Shown one piece after another: positions 9,601-16,472 of a DNA stretch of 64,000 nt. Position 1 is the first letter of the stretch; each line of letters starts with the position of its first letter. The notes under the pieces were generated by a model. The model was given only the letters and a program-made list of their open reading frames with translations, was not told the DNA's origin and did no database searches. The position numbers and the translations under genes are program-made. Source of the DNA: UBA2821 sp902763335 (lineage in GTDB: Bacteria; Bacillota; Clostridia; Lachnospirales; Lachnospiraceae); assembly GCA_052066835.1 (NCBI GenBank), contig JBQHRJ010000001.1. The stretch is one strand, 5' to 3'.

Positions 9601-10218
9601 GCGATGGAAGAGGATGAAGAGATAAAAAATATTATTACTCACGGTGAGGAGAAAAAAATAGTTCCTGAATTTATTTTAAGTGAAAGAAATGAAAAACAGG
9701 AAAAACTGACCGGAGCATTAAGGGGAACCGCTTATCACAGGATATTTGAACTGTATGATTTTGACATGGAATGTAATGAAGAAAATGTCAGAAAGTTTAT
9801 GAAACGTTTACTCGATGAGGGAAAGATTGATGAGGGAATGTATAATACGGTGAAAATTCAGGATATTATTACATTTGCAAATTCATCCCTTGGAGTCAGG
9901 ATGAAAAATGCATGGTCGGACAAAAATTTATACAGAGAAGCTCAATTTGTTATGGGCATTGACGGAAAAAAGGTGTATGATGAAGGCGGCGAAGATGTTC
10001 TCATACAGGGAATAATAGATGTGTACTTTGTTGAGGATGGAGAAATAGTTCTGGCGGATTATAAGACCGACCGTGTTGACAGTGCTGATAAGCTTATAGA
10101 CATGTACAAAATACAGCTTGAGTTATATAAGGATGCTTTGGAGCAGATTACAGGAAAAAAAGTAAAAGAAGTTATTATATATTCGGTTACACTGTCAGAA
10201 GTTATTAATGTGGTATGA
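6607..10218 (+). CDS. addA: AddA, UvrD-type helicase and nuclease subunit
   Basis: 1,203 residues, the usual AddA length. ATG 6607 has AAGGAGG six bases upstream; the second Met at 6613 is too far from it. Motifs in order are Walker A AAAGSGKT (residues ~26-33), the UvrD helicase elements VDEYQDIN and GDVKQSIYGFR, IHKSKGLEYP, VALTRAKEKL, then a C-terminal RecB-type nuclease domain with GIIDVYF and ADYKTD (around residue 1152), whose Asp and Lys are the catalytic metal ligands in the family. It partners AddB, encoded just upstream with overlap. All key residues are intact, so the complex should be active. The S66 peptidase gene follows 23 bases downstream and may be cotranscribed. Confidence 0.96.
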   Translation: MKMKWTKPQQEVIDNRDSNLLVSAAAGSGKTAVLVEHIIKQVLDDENPVDIDSLMVVTFTSAAAGEMRERILAAIEKAIEENPDNRHLQRQMSYIHNAKITTLHSFCLNIVRDHFDIPDIDPGFRIGDNGEIDMMKSDVVKEVMEEYYQSEREDFHQLVEQLTQKNSDKELEEYILSFYENACSNVEPEQWMKQMASYYEDDANRSMYAQIIHEHINGILEECVSDYELALSYTDDINGPVSCRDKLEAEYEAVKEAYEENDFEEKCQKVINIEFPVMRMSKKDGSTEEMRVFVKNIRDEAKGYINSLKSGYCRVNQEKNDELIIKLKGAVSVFVEVTLRFMECYADKKREKNVLDFNDIEHMALRILTVMKDGNTEASPIADEIAGTISEVIVDEYQDINQVQDTILRCLSSERFGKPNMFMVGDVKQSIYGFRKADPELFMYKYDTYKEQGKDRKIILYRNFRSRTGVIDSINFLFRKIMYREMGGIDYEGENELYPGADYPTLPDGQDGLTELLIAGDVKELENEKSDDGEFLGITQKQAEARMTALRIREMTDKNNGYKVYDRKTGEYRTAEYSDILILLRSVKANAQIYMDELMAAGIPVYFEQQTGYFDTVEVNEMLSLLNIIDNPHQDIHMAASLKSPFGMINDTELAMIRGGSDERTDLYNDVKKYIECGTSEKLVAKLEAFDDRLNKYRKMAVYTSIHDLITFIIEDTSYDSYVKAMPAGDRRSANILMLKEKALEYENGSYRGLFNFVRYIEKIRKYEVESGEASTVSENDNIVRIMSIHKSKGLEYPIVFLCNSNGKFNDMDTKKAMVIHKKYGIGLDYINPDTRVRYKSYFKDSIKMAFKREAIEEEIRVLYVALTRAKEKLIITASGVNTDKYAYTDCKKHLNKQKILSSGSYMDLIGYAMGRDIMTGNDVISVRYIDAISLIEKEMKKQISGFNDKLVFKNWDGDYVYSEQSREKLKQIMQYEYPFKSSVVQYAKVSVSDVKHKAMEEDEEIKNIITHGEEKKIVPEFILSERNEKQEKLTGALRGTAYHRIFELYDFDMECNEENVRKFMKRLLDEGKIDEGMYNTVKIQDIITFANSSLGVRMKNAWSDKNLYREAQFVMGIDGKKVYDEGGEDVLIQGIIDVYFVEDGEIVLADYKTDRVDSADKLIDMYKIQLELYKDALEQITGKKVKEVIIYSVTLSEVINVV

Positions 10219-10241
10219 CATCTGGGAAATGGAGGCTAAAA

Positions 10242-11249
10242 ATGATAAAACCAGAGTGGCTAAAGAATAAAGATACGATAGGTGTTACAGCCGTGTCGGA
10301 TGGAATAGATGACGAGCAGGATGAAAGAAGATTTCATAACGGCGTAAGGAAACTGAATGAATCAGGATACAATGTGAAGATGACGGACAATGTATTCGGT
10401 GCAGACAGACTGGGAAGAAGTTCATCAGGACTTACAAGATGGAAAGAATATGAAAGCCTGTTAGATGATGCAAATGTAAAGGCGATAATCTCTGCAAAGG
10501 GTGGAAACTTCTTAAATGAAATGATGGAATATGTGGATTTTGAAAAGATAAGGTCAAATCCTAAATGGTTTCAGGGATACTCTGATAATACATGGCTTGT
10601 GCATTGCATAACCACATGCTGTGATATTATGACAGTATATGGAAATAATTTTGGAGAGTTTGGAATGGATTCGTGGCACAAATCTGTTTCGGATAATCTG
10701 TCCATACTTGAGGGAACATTAAAAAAGCAAAACAGTTTTACAAAATATCAGAAGGATTTTGGTGAGAGAATAACAGGACTGGAAGGATACAATGAGGACA
10801 GTGATGTTATATGGAAGTGCAGTAAAGGTGAAGACATAGAATTTCAGGGAAGACTTATAGGAGGCTGCCTTGATGTGCTGATGTTAATAGCGGGAACTAA
10901 ATATGACAGTACAGAAAAATTTGTATCTTCGTATGCCGGTGACGGTATCGTGTGGTATCTGGAATCCTTTGACATAAGTGCTGAAAATCTTATGATGAAT
11001 CTTTGGAAAATGAAGGAGTGTGGCTGGTTTAAAAATGCAAAGGGATTTGTATTTGGAAGACCTTTGTTTTTCAATGATCATTTTGCAGACTATGAAGAAG
11101 CTGTAATGTATGGAGTGGGAGATTTGGATGTTCCGGTGATATTTGACAGCGACATAGGACACCGTGGTCCGAGAATGACTATAATAAATGGTGCTGTTGC
11201 AAATGTTAAATATTCAGATGGTAAGGGAGAAATTAATTATATAATGTAA
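10242..11249 (+). CDS. S66-family serine peptidase (LD-carboxypeptidase / MccF-like)
   Basis: Members cleave L,D-peptide bonds in muropeptides (LdcA) or detoxify microcin C-type peptide-nucleotides (MccF). The start ATG 10242 has GGAGG six bases before it; the longer frame from 10215 overlaps addA and lacks a ribosome site. That gives 335 residues, typical of the family. The nucleophile motif GYSDNT (around residue 112), the Glu in WYLESFD and the His in DIGHRGPRM form the expected Ser-Glu-His triad. No signal peptide is visible, so it is cytoplasmic, which fits either peptidoglycan recycling or antibiotic resistance. The sequence alone does not separate the two roles. A strong bidirectional terminator follows. 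Confidence 0.88.
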   Translation: MIKPEWLKNKDTIGVTAVSDGIDDEQDERRFHNGVRKLNESGYNVKMTDNVFGADRLGRSSSGLTRWKEYESLLDDANVKAIISAKGGNFLNEMMEYVDFEKIRSNPKWFQGYSDNTWLVHCITTCCDIMTVYGNNFGEFGMDSWHKSVSDNLSILEGTLKKQNSFTKYQKDFGERITGLEGYNEDSDVIWKCSKGEDIEFQGRLIGGCLDVLMLIAGTKYDSTEKFVSSYAGDGIVWYLESFDISAENLMMNLWKMKECGWFKNAKGFVFGRPLFFNDHFADYEEAVMYGVGDLDVPVIFDSDIGHRGPRMTIINGAVANVKYSDGKGEINYIM

Positions 11250-11264
11250 ATTGTTTAGTATACA

Positions 11265-11305
11265 AAAAGCCTTTAGTTTATGTGAAAATAAAACTAAAGG
11301 CTTTT
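11265..11305. terminator. Bidirectional Rho-independent terminator
   Basis: AAAAGCCTTTAGTTTTA-type arms (AAAAGCCTTTAGTTTA at 11265, TAAAACTAAAGGCTTTT at 11289) form a long stem with A and T tracts on both sides. It lies between two convergent genes, so it can stop transcription from both. Confidence 0.9.
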
Positions 11306-11311
11306 AAAATA

Positions 11312-12100
11312 TTAAGCTTTTACAAAGTTTACAACTGAGTAGTTAAAAAGAGGATGGCCGCTTCCGGTGTATGCAGAAGGTTTAATCGTCATGTTCCAGA
11401 CACCCAGGGATTCGCCGTCAGTGTCATCTACTTTTAATGTAACTTTAATGGTATATGTTCCGTCACCGTTATCAAAGCAGTCACCAAATTCTGCACGGGT
11501 AGATGAAAAACCGCCGGCAGCTACTTTGTAACAGTCATTGCCTGAATCGTATGATATGATATTTGTTTCTGCCGGTATATCCGGAAGAGGAGAGTTATTG
11601 CCATCATATGAGGCAAATAAAGATGCTGCGAATTCCTTTACACCTGCTGTATACAGAGAAAGGATTCCCTCATCATCGATTTCGGCAGCAGCACTCTGTA
11701 TTCCATAACCTGCAAGAAGGTAAGCAGTTGCATTCCAGAAATAATTATTATCGGTTGTTGAATATGAAAGTCCTGTCTCGGATTCGCAGAGAGCAAGAGC
11801 ATGTGCCGATAAAATCATTGAGCTGGCATCTGTCGGTACACTTACGGCAGTTGCAGCAGGTGAATTAGCGGCTTCAGTTGTAGTTTCAGCAGCAGTGGTG
11901 CTTTCGACAGCAGATGAACTCTCCTTATCAGAAGATGTGGTATCCTCCTTTGATGTTACTTCTTTTTTGGAAGTATCATGTTTTGTAGAGGAAGTAGATT
12001 TAACAGTGTCTTTAGTACTTTCCTTTTTTCCACAGCCTGCAAATAAAACTGCACCACAGAGACAAATGCTTAAGGCTGCGATAAATCTTTTATTTCTCAT
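11312..12100 (-). CDS. Surface lipoprotein of unknown function
   Basis: 262 residues. The start at 12100 is preceded by AGAAAGGAAAC on the minus strand. The N-terminus is a lipoprotein signal (MRNKRF, a hydrophobic core, lipobox LFAGC), so it should be diacylated and anchored outside the membrane. A 65-residue low-complexity spacer rich in Ser, Thr, Lys and Glu follows. The ~170-residue globular C-terminal domain contains ALCESETGLSYST, YFWNATAYLLAGYG and DGTYTIKVTLKVDD segments and ends in beta-rich sequence. I do not recognise a family. It has its own transcription direction and shares a terminator with the peptidase gene. Confidence 0.7.
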   Translation of the reverse strand: MRNKRFIAALSICLCGAVLFAGCGKKESTKDTVKSTSSTKHDTSKKEVTSKEDTTSSDKESSSAVESTTAAETTTEAANSPAATAVSVPTDASSMILSAHALALCESETGLSYSTTDNNYFWNATAYLLAGYGIQSAAAEIDDEGILSLYTAGVKEFAASLFASYDGNNSPLPDIPAETNIISYDSGNDCYKVAAGGFSSTRAEFGDCFDNGDGTYTIKVTLKVDDTDGESLGVWNMTIKPSAYTGSGHPLFNYSVVNFVKA

Positions 12101-12139
12101 AATATGTGTTTCCTTTCTGACTTATTTATTGATAATTGG

Positions 12140-12260
12140 GATTCAGGTGTCAAAAGGGTGCTACGCACCAGCCAAACACAATATGTGATATTGCAAGCTG
12201 GCTTGCAAATACACATACTTGTGTTGGCTAGTCCCCGTAGGGGCTTTTGACATCTGAATC
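12140..12260. repeat. 121-bp inverted repeat able to fold into a branched cruciform
   Basis: The outer arms GATTCAGGTGTCAAAAG (12140-12156) and CTTTTGACATCTGAATC (12244-12260) pair with one mismatch. Inside, each arm carries a small hairpin at the mirrored position (GGTGCTACGCACC and CCCCGTAGGGG). A second stem (GCCAAACACA..TATGTG with CACATACTTGTGTTGGC) encloses a central perfect 8-bp hairpin TTGCAAGC-TG-GCTTGCAA (12191-12208). It is intergenic, with no reading frame. It looks like a palindromic dispersed element (REP/MITE-like) or a structured RNA; the copy number elsewhere is unknown. Confidence 0.75.
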
Positions 12261-12305
12261 CTGAATATAGAATTCAGAATACCACATTATTATTGAAATA
12301 TCAAT

Positions 12306-12335
12306 TGAATAACAATGAAGTTAAGGTTAATACTA
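12306..12335 (+). promoter_or_regulatory. Sigma-G/F-like forespore promoter for the SASP gene
   Basis: TGAATA at 12306 and AATACTA at 12329 are 17 bases apart, close to the forespore pattern (gHATR, 17-18 bases, CATWMTA, six of seven at -10). It lies 33 bases before the SASP start. The fit with the gene's role raises confidence. Confidence 0.55.
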
Positions 12336-12367
12336 TTAAATATTAAATTGTATGGAGGAAATGAACC

Positions 12368-12553
12368 ATGTCTGAGAAAAAGAAAATAGATTTTAGTAAT
12401 CTTGCACCGGATGAAAAAATAAAATATGAGATAGCGGAGGAGCTCGGACTTTTAGATAAGGTAAAGACAGAGGGATGGAAGTCATTGTCTGCCAAAGAGA
12501 CAGGACGGATAGGCGGCTTAATGAGAAAAAGAAACGCTAATTCTAAAAAATAA
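12368..12553 (+). CDS. Alpha/beta-type small acid-soluble spore protein
   Basis: 61 residues, preceded by TATGGAGGAAATGAACC. Residues ~17-55 follow the alpha/beta SASP pattern: KIKYEIAEELGLLDKV, a Trp-x-x-Leu turn and the TGRIGGLMRKR block around the conserved Gly-Gly and the GPR-protease-type Glu. These proteins coat spore DNA, protect it from UV and heat, and are degraded at germination. It is the shorter clostridial form with a Lys-rich tail. The candidate sigma-G promoter upstream fits forespore expression. It indicates that the organism has, or recently had, sporulation capacity. Confidence 0.85.
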   Translation: MSEKKKIDFSNLAPDEKIKYEIAEELGLLDKVKTEGWKSLSAKETGRIGGLMRKRNANSKK

Positions 12554-12589
12554 AAAAAAGCCTACCTCTTTTTTCGATAATGTGGTAAA

Positions 12590-12617
12590 ATCGGAAAGAT
12601 AGGGAACTATCGGAAAG
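12590..12617 (+). promoter_or_regulatory. Direct and inverted repeat in front of sufC, possible operator
   Basis: ATCGGAAAG occurs at 12590-12598 and again at 12609-12617, 19 bases apart. Between them GATAG-GGAA-CTATC forms an inverted repeat. TAAAAT at 12586 could be the -10 element. An Fe-S regulator of the Rrf2 type would be plausible here but is only a guess. Confidence 0.3.
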
Positions 12618-12629
12618 GGATGATACAGA

Positions 12630-13352
12630 GTGCTTGAATTACAGGACGTGTCCTTTATGGTTGATGACGAAAAAGATAAGCATAAAGAGATACTGAAGAA
12701 TATAAGTTTAAAGATAGAAGATGGTAAGTTCATAGCTATTACCGGACCGAATGGCGGTGGAAAATCAACACTTGCAAAAGTTATTGCAGGAATTGAGAAA
12801 CCGACAAAAGGAAAGATTATCTATGATGGAACCGATATAACCGAGGCAAGTATAACAGACAGAGCCAGAATGGGAATAAGTTATGCATTTCAGCAGCCGG
12901 TCAGATTTAAGGGTATAAAGGTAAAGGATCTGATTAAGCTTGCTGCCGGAGATAACATGTCAATAGCCGGAGCGTGTGATATTCTTTCAGAGGTTGGACT
13001 GTGCGCAAGGGATTATATAAACAGGGAAGTGGATGCAAGCCTGTCAGGAGGAGAGCTTAAGCGTATAGAGATAGCCACTATTATTGCAAGAGGAACAAAG
13101 ACCTGCGTATTTGATGAGCCTGAGGCAGGAATTGATTTGTGGTCATTTAAGAATCTCATTAAAGTATTTGAAAAGATGCATAATGAAAAAGACAGCTCAA
13201 TAATAATAATATCCCATCAGGAAAGAATATTAAATATTGCTGATGAGATAGTAGTGATTGCAGGTGGAGAAATAAAAGATAAAGGAAAGAAGACAGATAT
13301 TCTTCCTGAACTTTTACAGGGAACAGGCGGATGCAAGTTCAACTGCGATTAA
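12630..13352 (+). CDS. sufC: SufC-like ABC ATPase of Fe-S cluster assembly
   Basis: 240 residues from GTG 12630 (MLELQDVSF); AAAGGGATG upstream is a weak ribosome site. Walker A is GPNGGGKST (residues ~40-48), the signature is LSGGELKR, Walker B is VFDEPEAGID, and the switch His is in ISHQER. SufC binds SufB/SufD and powers cluster assembly in the cytoplasm; it is not a transporter. The next gene, 29 bases on, is the matching SufB/SufD-type scaffold. There is no sufS, sufU or sufD beside them, so this is a minimal SufBC-type (SmsCB-like) pair. Confidence 0.88.
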   Translation: MLELQDVSFMVDDEKDKHKEILKNISLKIEDGKFIAITGPNGGGKSTLAKVIAGIEKPTKGKIIYDGTDITEASITDRARMGISYAFQQPVRFKGIKVKDLIKLAAGDNMSIAGACDILSEVGLCARDYINREVDASLSGGELKRIEIATIIARGTKTCVFDEPEAGIDLWSFKNLIKVFEKMHNEKDSSIIIISHQERILNIADEIVVIAGGEIKDKGKKTDILPELLQGTGGCKFNCD

Positions 13353-13381
13353 AAGGATTTTGAAAGGCAGGGTATAAGCTG

Positions 13382-14305
13382 ATGGCAATGGATGAAATAC
13401 AAAAAACACTGTTGGAACAGGTAGCCGACCTTCACGGTGTTCCGGAAGGGGCGTACAACATACGTTCTAACGGCGGGCTTGCCGGAAGAAATACAACGGC
13501 AAACATAGATATAGTAACGAAAGAGGATAAACCGGGAATTGATATCATTATCAAGCCGGGAACCAAAAATGAAAGTGTTCATATACCGGTTATAATAAGC
13601 CAGACAGGGTTAGAAGATCTTGTGTATAATGATTTCTATATTGGTGAAGGAGCTGATGTGGTTATAATAGCCGGATGTGGAATACACAATGGTGGGGATA
13701 AGAAGTCACAGCATGACGGTATTCACACATTTCATATAGCTAAGAATGCAAGAGTTAAATATGTAGAGAAACATTACGGACAGGGAGACGGTAATGGCGA
13801 GAATGTCATGAATCCTACAACCATAGTTGAGATAGCCGAGAACGGTTATATGGAAATGGAAACGGTACAGTTAAAGGGAATTGATTCAACAGAGAGAGTT
13901 ACCAATGCCGTACTTGGTGAAGGAGCAACATTTATAGTTCATGAAAAGCTCATGACACATGGTAAACAGCATGCAAAGACCGGATTTACGGTTGATTTAA
14001 ATGGAGACAATTCCAGCACGAATGTAATATCAAGGTCGGTAGCTAAGGACAGTTCATCACAGTTATTCTTAGCCAAGATAAATGGTAATGCAAAATGTGC
14101 GGGACATTCTGAATGTGATGCGATTATCATGGATGATGCAAAGATAAGTGCTATTCCAGAGATAACAGCGAATAACCTTGAGGCGGCACTTATACATGAG
14201 GCGGCCATAGGTAAGATTGCAGGAGAGCAGATAATAAAACTTATGACATTGGGACTTACAGAGTCAGAGGCAGAAGCACAGATAGTAAACGGATTTTTAA
14301 AATAA
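13382..14305 (+). CDS. sufB: Short SufB/SufD-family Fe-S scaffold protein
   Basis: 307 residues, much shorter than classical SufB (~470) and close to the compact archaeal/clostridial SufBC partner. The C-terminal core carries the family hallmarks AKCAGHSECDAIIMD and LEAALIHEAAIGKIAGEQI, with Cys and His available as cluster ligands, inside a right-handed beta-helix-like region (ISQTGLEDLVYNDFYIGEGADV and later). ATG 13382 follows GGCAGGG; a second Met lies two codons later. It works with SufC upstream. Whether it is the main cluster factory or an auxiliary one depends on other loci not seen here. Confidence 0.87.
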   Translation: MAMDEIQKTLLEQVADLHGVPEGAYNIRSNGGLAGRNTTANIDIVTKEDKPGIDIIIKPGTKNESVHIPVIISQTGLEDLVYNDFYIGEGADVVIIAGCGIHNGGDKKSQHDGIHTFHIAKNARVKYVEKHYGQGDGNGENVMNPTTIVEIAENGYMEMETVQLKGIDSTERVTNAVLGEGATFIVHEKLMTHGKQHAKTGFTVDLNGDNSSTNVISRSVAKDSSSQLFLAKINGNAKCAGHSECDAIIMDDAKISAIPEITANNLEAALIHEAAIGKIAGEQIIKLMTLGLTESEAEAQIVNGFLK

Positions 14306-14328
14306 TTTAAGAAACGGAGAGAGCAGAA

Positions 14329-15402
14329 ATGACAAAAATAGATATAATTTCAGGTTTTTTGGGAGCAGGAAAAACAACATTTATTAAAAAACTTGTTGCA
14401 GAGGCATTTAAGGGTGAAAAACTTGTACTTATAGAGAATGAGTTCGGTGAAATCGGAATAGACGGTGGATTTTTAAAGGACTCAGGAGTTGAAGTTACTG
14501 AGATGAACTCAGGATGTATATGCTGTTCACTTGTCGGAGATTTTGGAACAGCACTTCAGGAAGTAGTAAGCAAATATGCACCGGACAGAATCATTATTGA
14601 GCCATCAGGTGTAGGTAAACTTTCAGACGTTATCAAAGCTGTACTTGATGTTCAGGGAAAAGTTGATATTGTACTTAACAGCACAACTACAGTCGTTGAT
14701 GGAATGAAAACAAAAATGTATATGAAGAATTTTGGTGAATTTTTCAATAATCAGGTTGAGAGTGCAGGTACAATTGTAATCAGCCGTTCACAGAAAATGC
14801 CGGAGGCAAAATTAAAAGAAACTGTTGATCTTTTAAGAGAACACAATGAGAAGGCTGCTATTATAACAACACCGTGGGATGATCTTTCAGGAGATCAGGT
14901 ATTAGCTGCAATCGAAAAGAAAGGTTCAATAGTTGATGAACTCTTTACGGAAGATGAATTGAAAGTTACTGATCATGAAAGACATCATCATCACCATCAC
15001 CATGAAGATGGAGAGGAATGCTGTTGTGGACATCATCATGACGATGACGAGCATGAACATCACCATCATCACGACGATGAAGAACATGAGCACCATCACC
15101 ATCATGAAGAGGGCCATCATCATGCAGATGATGTATTCACAAGCTGGGGCGTAGAAACACCACATAAATTCGCAGAAGATGAGATTAAGTCAGCACTTGA
15201 GAAACTCTCTTCATCAGAGGAGTATGGTATCATTCTCAGAGCAAAGGGAATCATTCCTGATACAGACGGTAAGTGGATACATTTCGACCTAGTTCCGGGC
15301 GAATATGAAGTAAGACACGGTAGTGCAGACTATACAGGAAGAATATGTGTTATCGGAACAAATCTTGATGAAGATAAGCTTAAGAATCTTTTTAACATAT
15401 AA
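14329..15402 (+). CDS. CobW/COG0523 metal-chaperone GTPase with a large His-rich segment
   Basis: 357 residues. The G domain has Walker A GFLGAGKTT (residues ~9-17), the signature metal site SGCICCSLVG (CxCC), a DRIIIEPSGVG motif and an SRSQK-type base-recognition segment. An insertion around residues 214-266 contains some 26 histidines in runs of 3-7 alternating with Asp/Glu, plus a Cys-Cys-Cys, before the C-terminal CobW_C domain. COG0523 proteins deliver metal ions (zinc, cobalt, iron, nickel) to client enzymes; the His/Cys insertion suggests metal storage, with zinc most likely. It lies 23 bases after sufB and 32 before the second COG0523 gene. No Zur box was recognised. Confidence 0.9.
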   Translation: MTKIDIISGFLGAGKTTFIKKLVAEAFKGEKLVLIENEFGEIGIDGGFLKDSGVEVTEMNSGCICCSLVGDFGTALQEVVSKYAPDRIIIEPSGVGKLSDVIKAVLDVQGKVDIVLNSTTTVVDGMKTKMYMKNFGEFFNNQVESAGTIVISRSQKMPEAKLKETVDLLREHNEKAAIITTPWDDLSGDQVLAAIEKKGSIVDELFTEDELKVTDHERHHHHHHHEDGEECCCGHHHDDDEHEHHHHHDDEEHEHHHHHEEGHHHADDVFTSWGVETPHKFAEDEIKSALEKLSSSEEYGIILRAKGIIPDTDGKWIHFDLVPGEYEVRHGSADYTGRICVIGTNLDEDKLKNLFNI

Positions 15403-15434
15403 TGATGAGTAAACACAGAAAGGCTTGGTAATAG

Positions 15435-16382
15435 ATGAAAAAAAGGGAAGTACCGGTATTTCTTTTCACAGGATTTCTTGAGAGTGGAAAGACAAGTTTT
15501 ATAAAAGATGCGTTAAAAGATCCGGGATTTTTTAACGGGGAAAAGACTCTTCTTATTTTGTGTGAAGAAGGAGAGGAAGAGTATGATGAGGTAGAATACT
15601 CAAAGAAAAACATTTTCATAGAGAAGGTTGAGTCACAGGAAACACTCACAGAGGAATATTATAAAAAGTGTGATGAGCTTCATAAACCTGAAAGGGTAAT
15701 GATTGAGTACAACGGTATGTGGCAGATAGAAGCAGCACTTGATGACAATATGCCGGACGAGTGGGAACTTGCACAGGTTATATCTACCGTGGATGCTACA
15801 ACATTTCCTATGTATTGGAGCAATATGCGTTCTATGGTTATGGATCAGTTATCAATGTCTGACCTTGTTATACTTAACAGATGTACAGATCAGACTAAGA
15901 GAAATGACTTCAGAAGAAGCGTTAAACTCTTCAATAAAAAAGCCCAGATAGGATATGAGGCAGCAGAAGGATTTGAGGATGCATTAAAGGAGGAAGAACT
16001 TCCGTTTGACATAGATGCACCTGTTATAGAGATAGAGGACGATGATTATGGCATTTGGTATATGGATGTTATGGATAATCCAAAGAAATACGAGGGCAAA
16101 ACAGTTAAGTTTAATGCTTTAGTATTTAAACCTAAAAATTATCCGCCTACATCATTTGTTCCGGGAAGATTTGCGATGACATGTTGTGCAGACGATATCC
16201 AGTACATGGGAGTGTTATGCAAGAATGCAGATGTAGCACAGTACAATGATAAGGACTGGGTAAATGTTACGGCAAAGGTAAAACGTGAATTTGCAAAAGA
16301 ATATAGAGGAAAAGGTCCGGTATTGTATCCTACACAGATAGAAAAAGGAGAGAAACCGGAAGATGACCTTGTATATTTCTAA
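15435..16382 (+). CDS. CobW-type GTPase domain fused to a DUF1980/YcgQ-like domain
   Basis: 315 residues. Residues ~7-175 are a COG0523-like G domain with Walker A GFLESGKTS, RVMIEYNG where the EPSG motif would be, and LVILNRCTD as the base-recognition motif. The CxCC metal site of true COG0523 proteins is missing. Residues ~210-310 (KKYEGKTVKFNALVF, FVPGRFAMTCCADDIQYMG, WVNVTAKV) match the C-terminal domain of DUF1980/YcgQ proteins, which elsewhere partner a YcgR-type permease near zinc-regulated genes. The combination suggests a GTP-dependent metal-trafficking protein working with its neighbour. The fusion looks real, with no frameshift or internal ribosome site. A terminator ends the unit. 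Confidence 0.78.
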   Translation: MKKREVPVFLFTGFLESGKTSFIKDALKDPGFFNGEKTLLILCEEGEEEYDEVEYSKKNIFIEKVESQETLTEEYYKKCDELHKPERVMIEYNGMWQIEAALDDNMPDEWELAQVISTVDATTFPMYWSNMRSMVMDQLSMSDLVILNRCTDQTKRNDFRRSVKLFNKKAQIGYEAAEGFEDALKEEELPFDIDAPVIEIEDDDYGIWYMDVMDNPKKYEGKTVKFNALVFKPKNYPPTSFVPGRFAMTCCADDIQYMGVLCKNADVAQYNDKDWVNVTAKVKREFAKEYRGKGPVLYPTQIEKGEKPEDDLVYF

Positions 16383-16402
16383 ATAGATACGGTTACAGTA
16401 GT

Positions 16403-16440
16403 TATTCCACGGTAAGATGAAAATTACCGTGGAATAATTT
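16403..16440 (+). terminator. Rho-independent terminator after the CobW pair
   Basis: ATTCCACGGTAA and TTACCGTGGAAT form a perfect 12-bp stem with an 8-base loop, followed by AATTTT. It lies about 20 bases after the stop codon. Confidence 0.85.
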
Positions 16441-16472
16441 TGGTGTTATGAAGTAAGAAACGGAGAAAGAAA

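Noticed and set aside
11563..11868. Plus-strand frames of ~100 codons opposite the lipoprotein gene
   Set aside because: The minus-strand gene has a lipobox signal, ribosome site and terminator; the plus-strand frames have none.
12140..12260. Insertion sequence or tRNA-like structure
   Set aside because: There is no transposase frame and no anticodon-arm or T-loop consensus; it is kept as a palindromic repeat only.
14926..15165. Met-rich minus-strand frame
   Set aside because: It is the complement of the His-rich CAT/CAC codons in the CobW gene.
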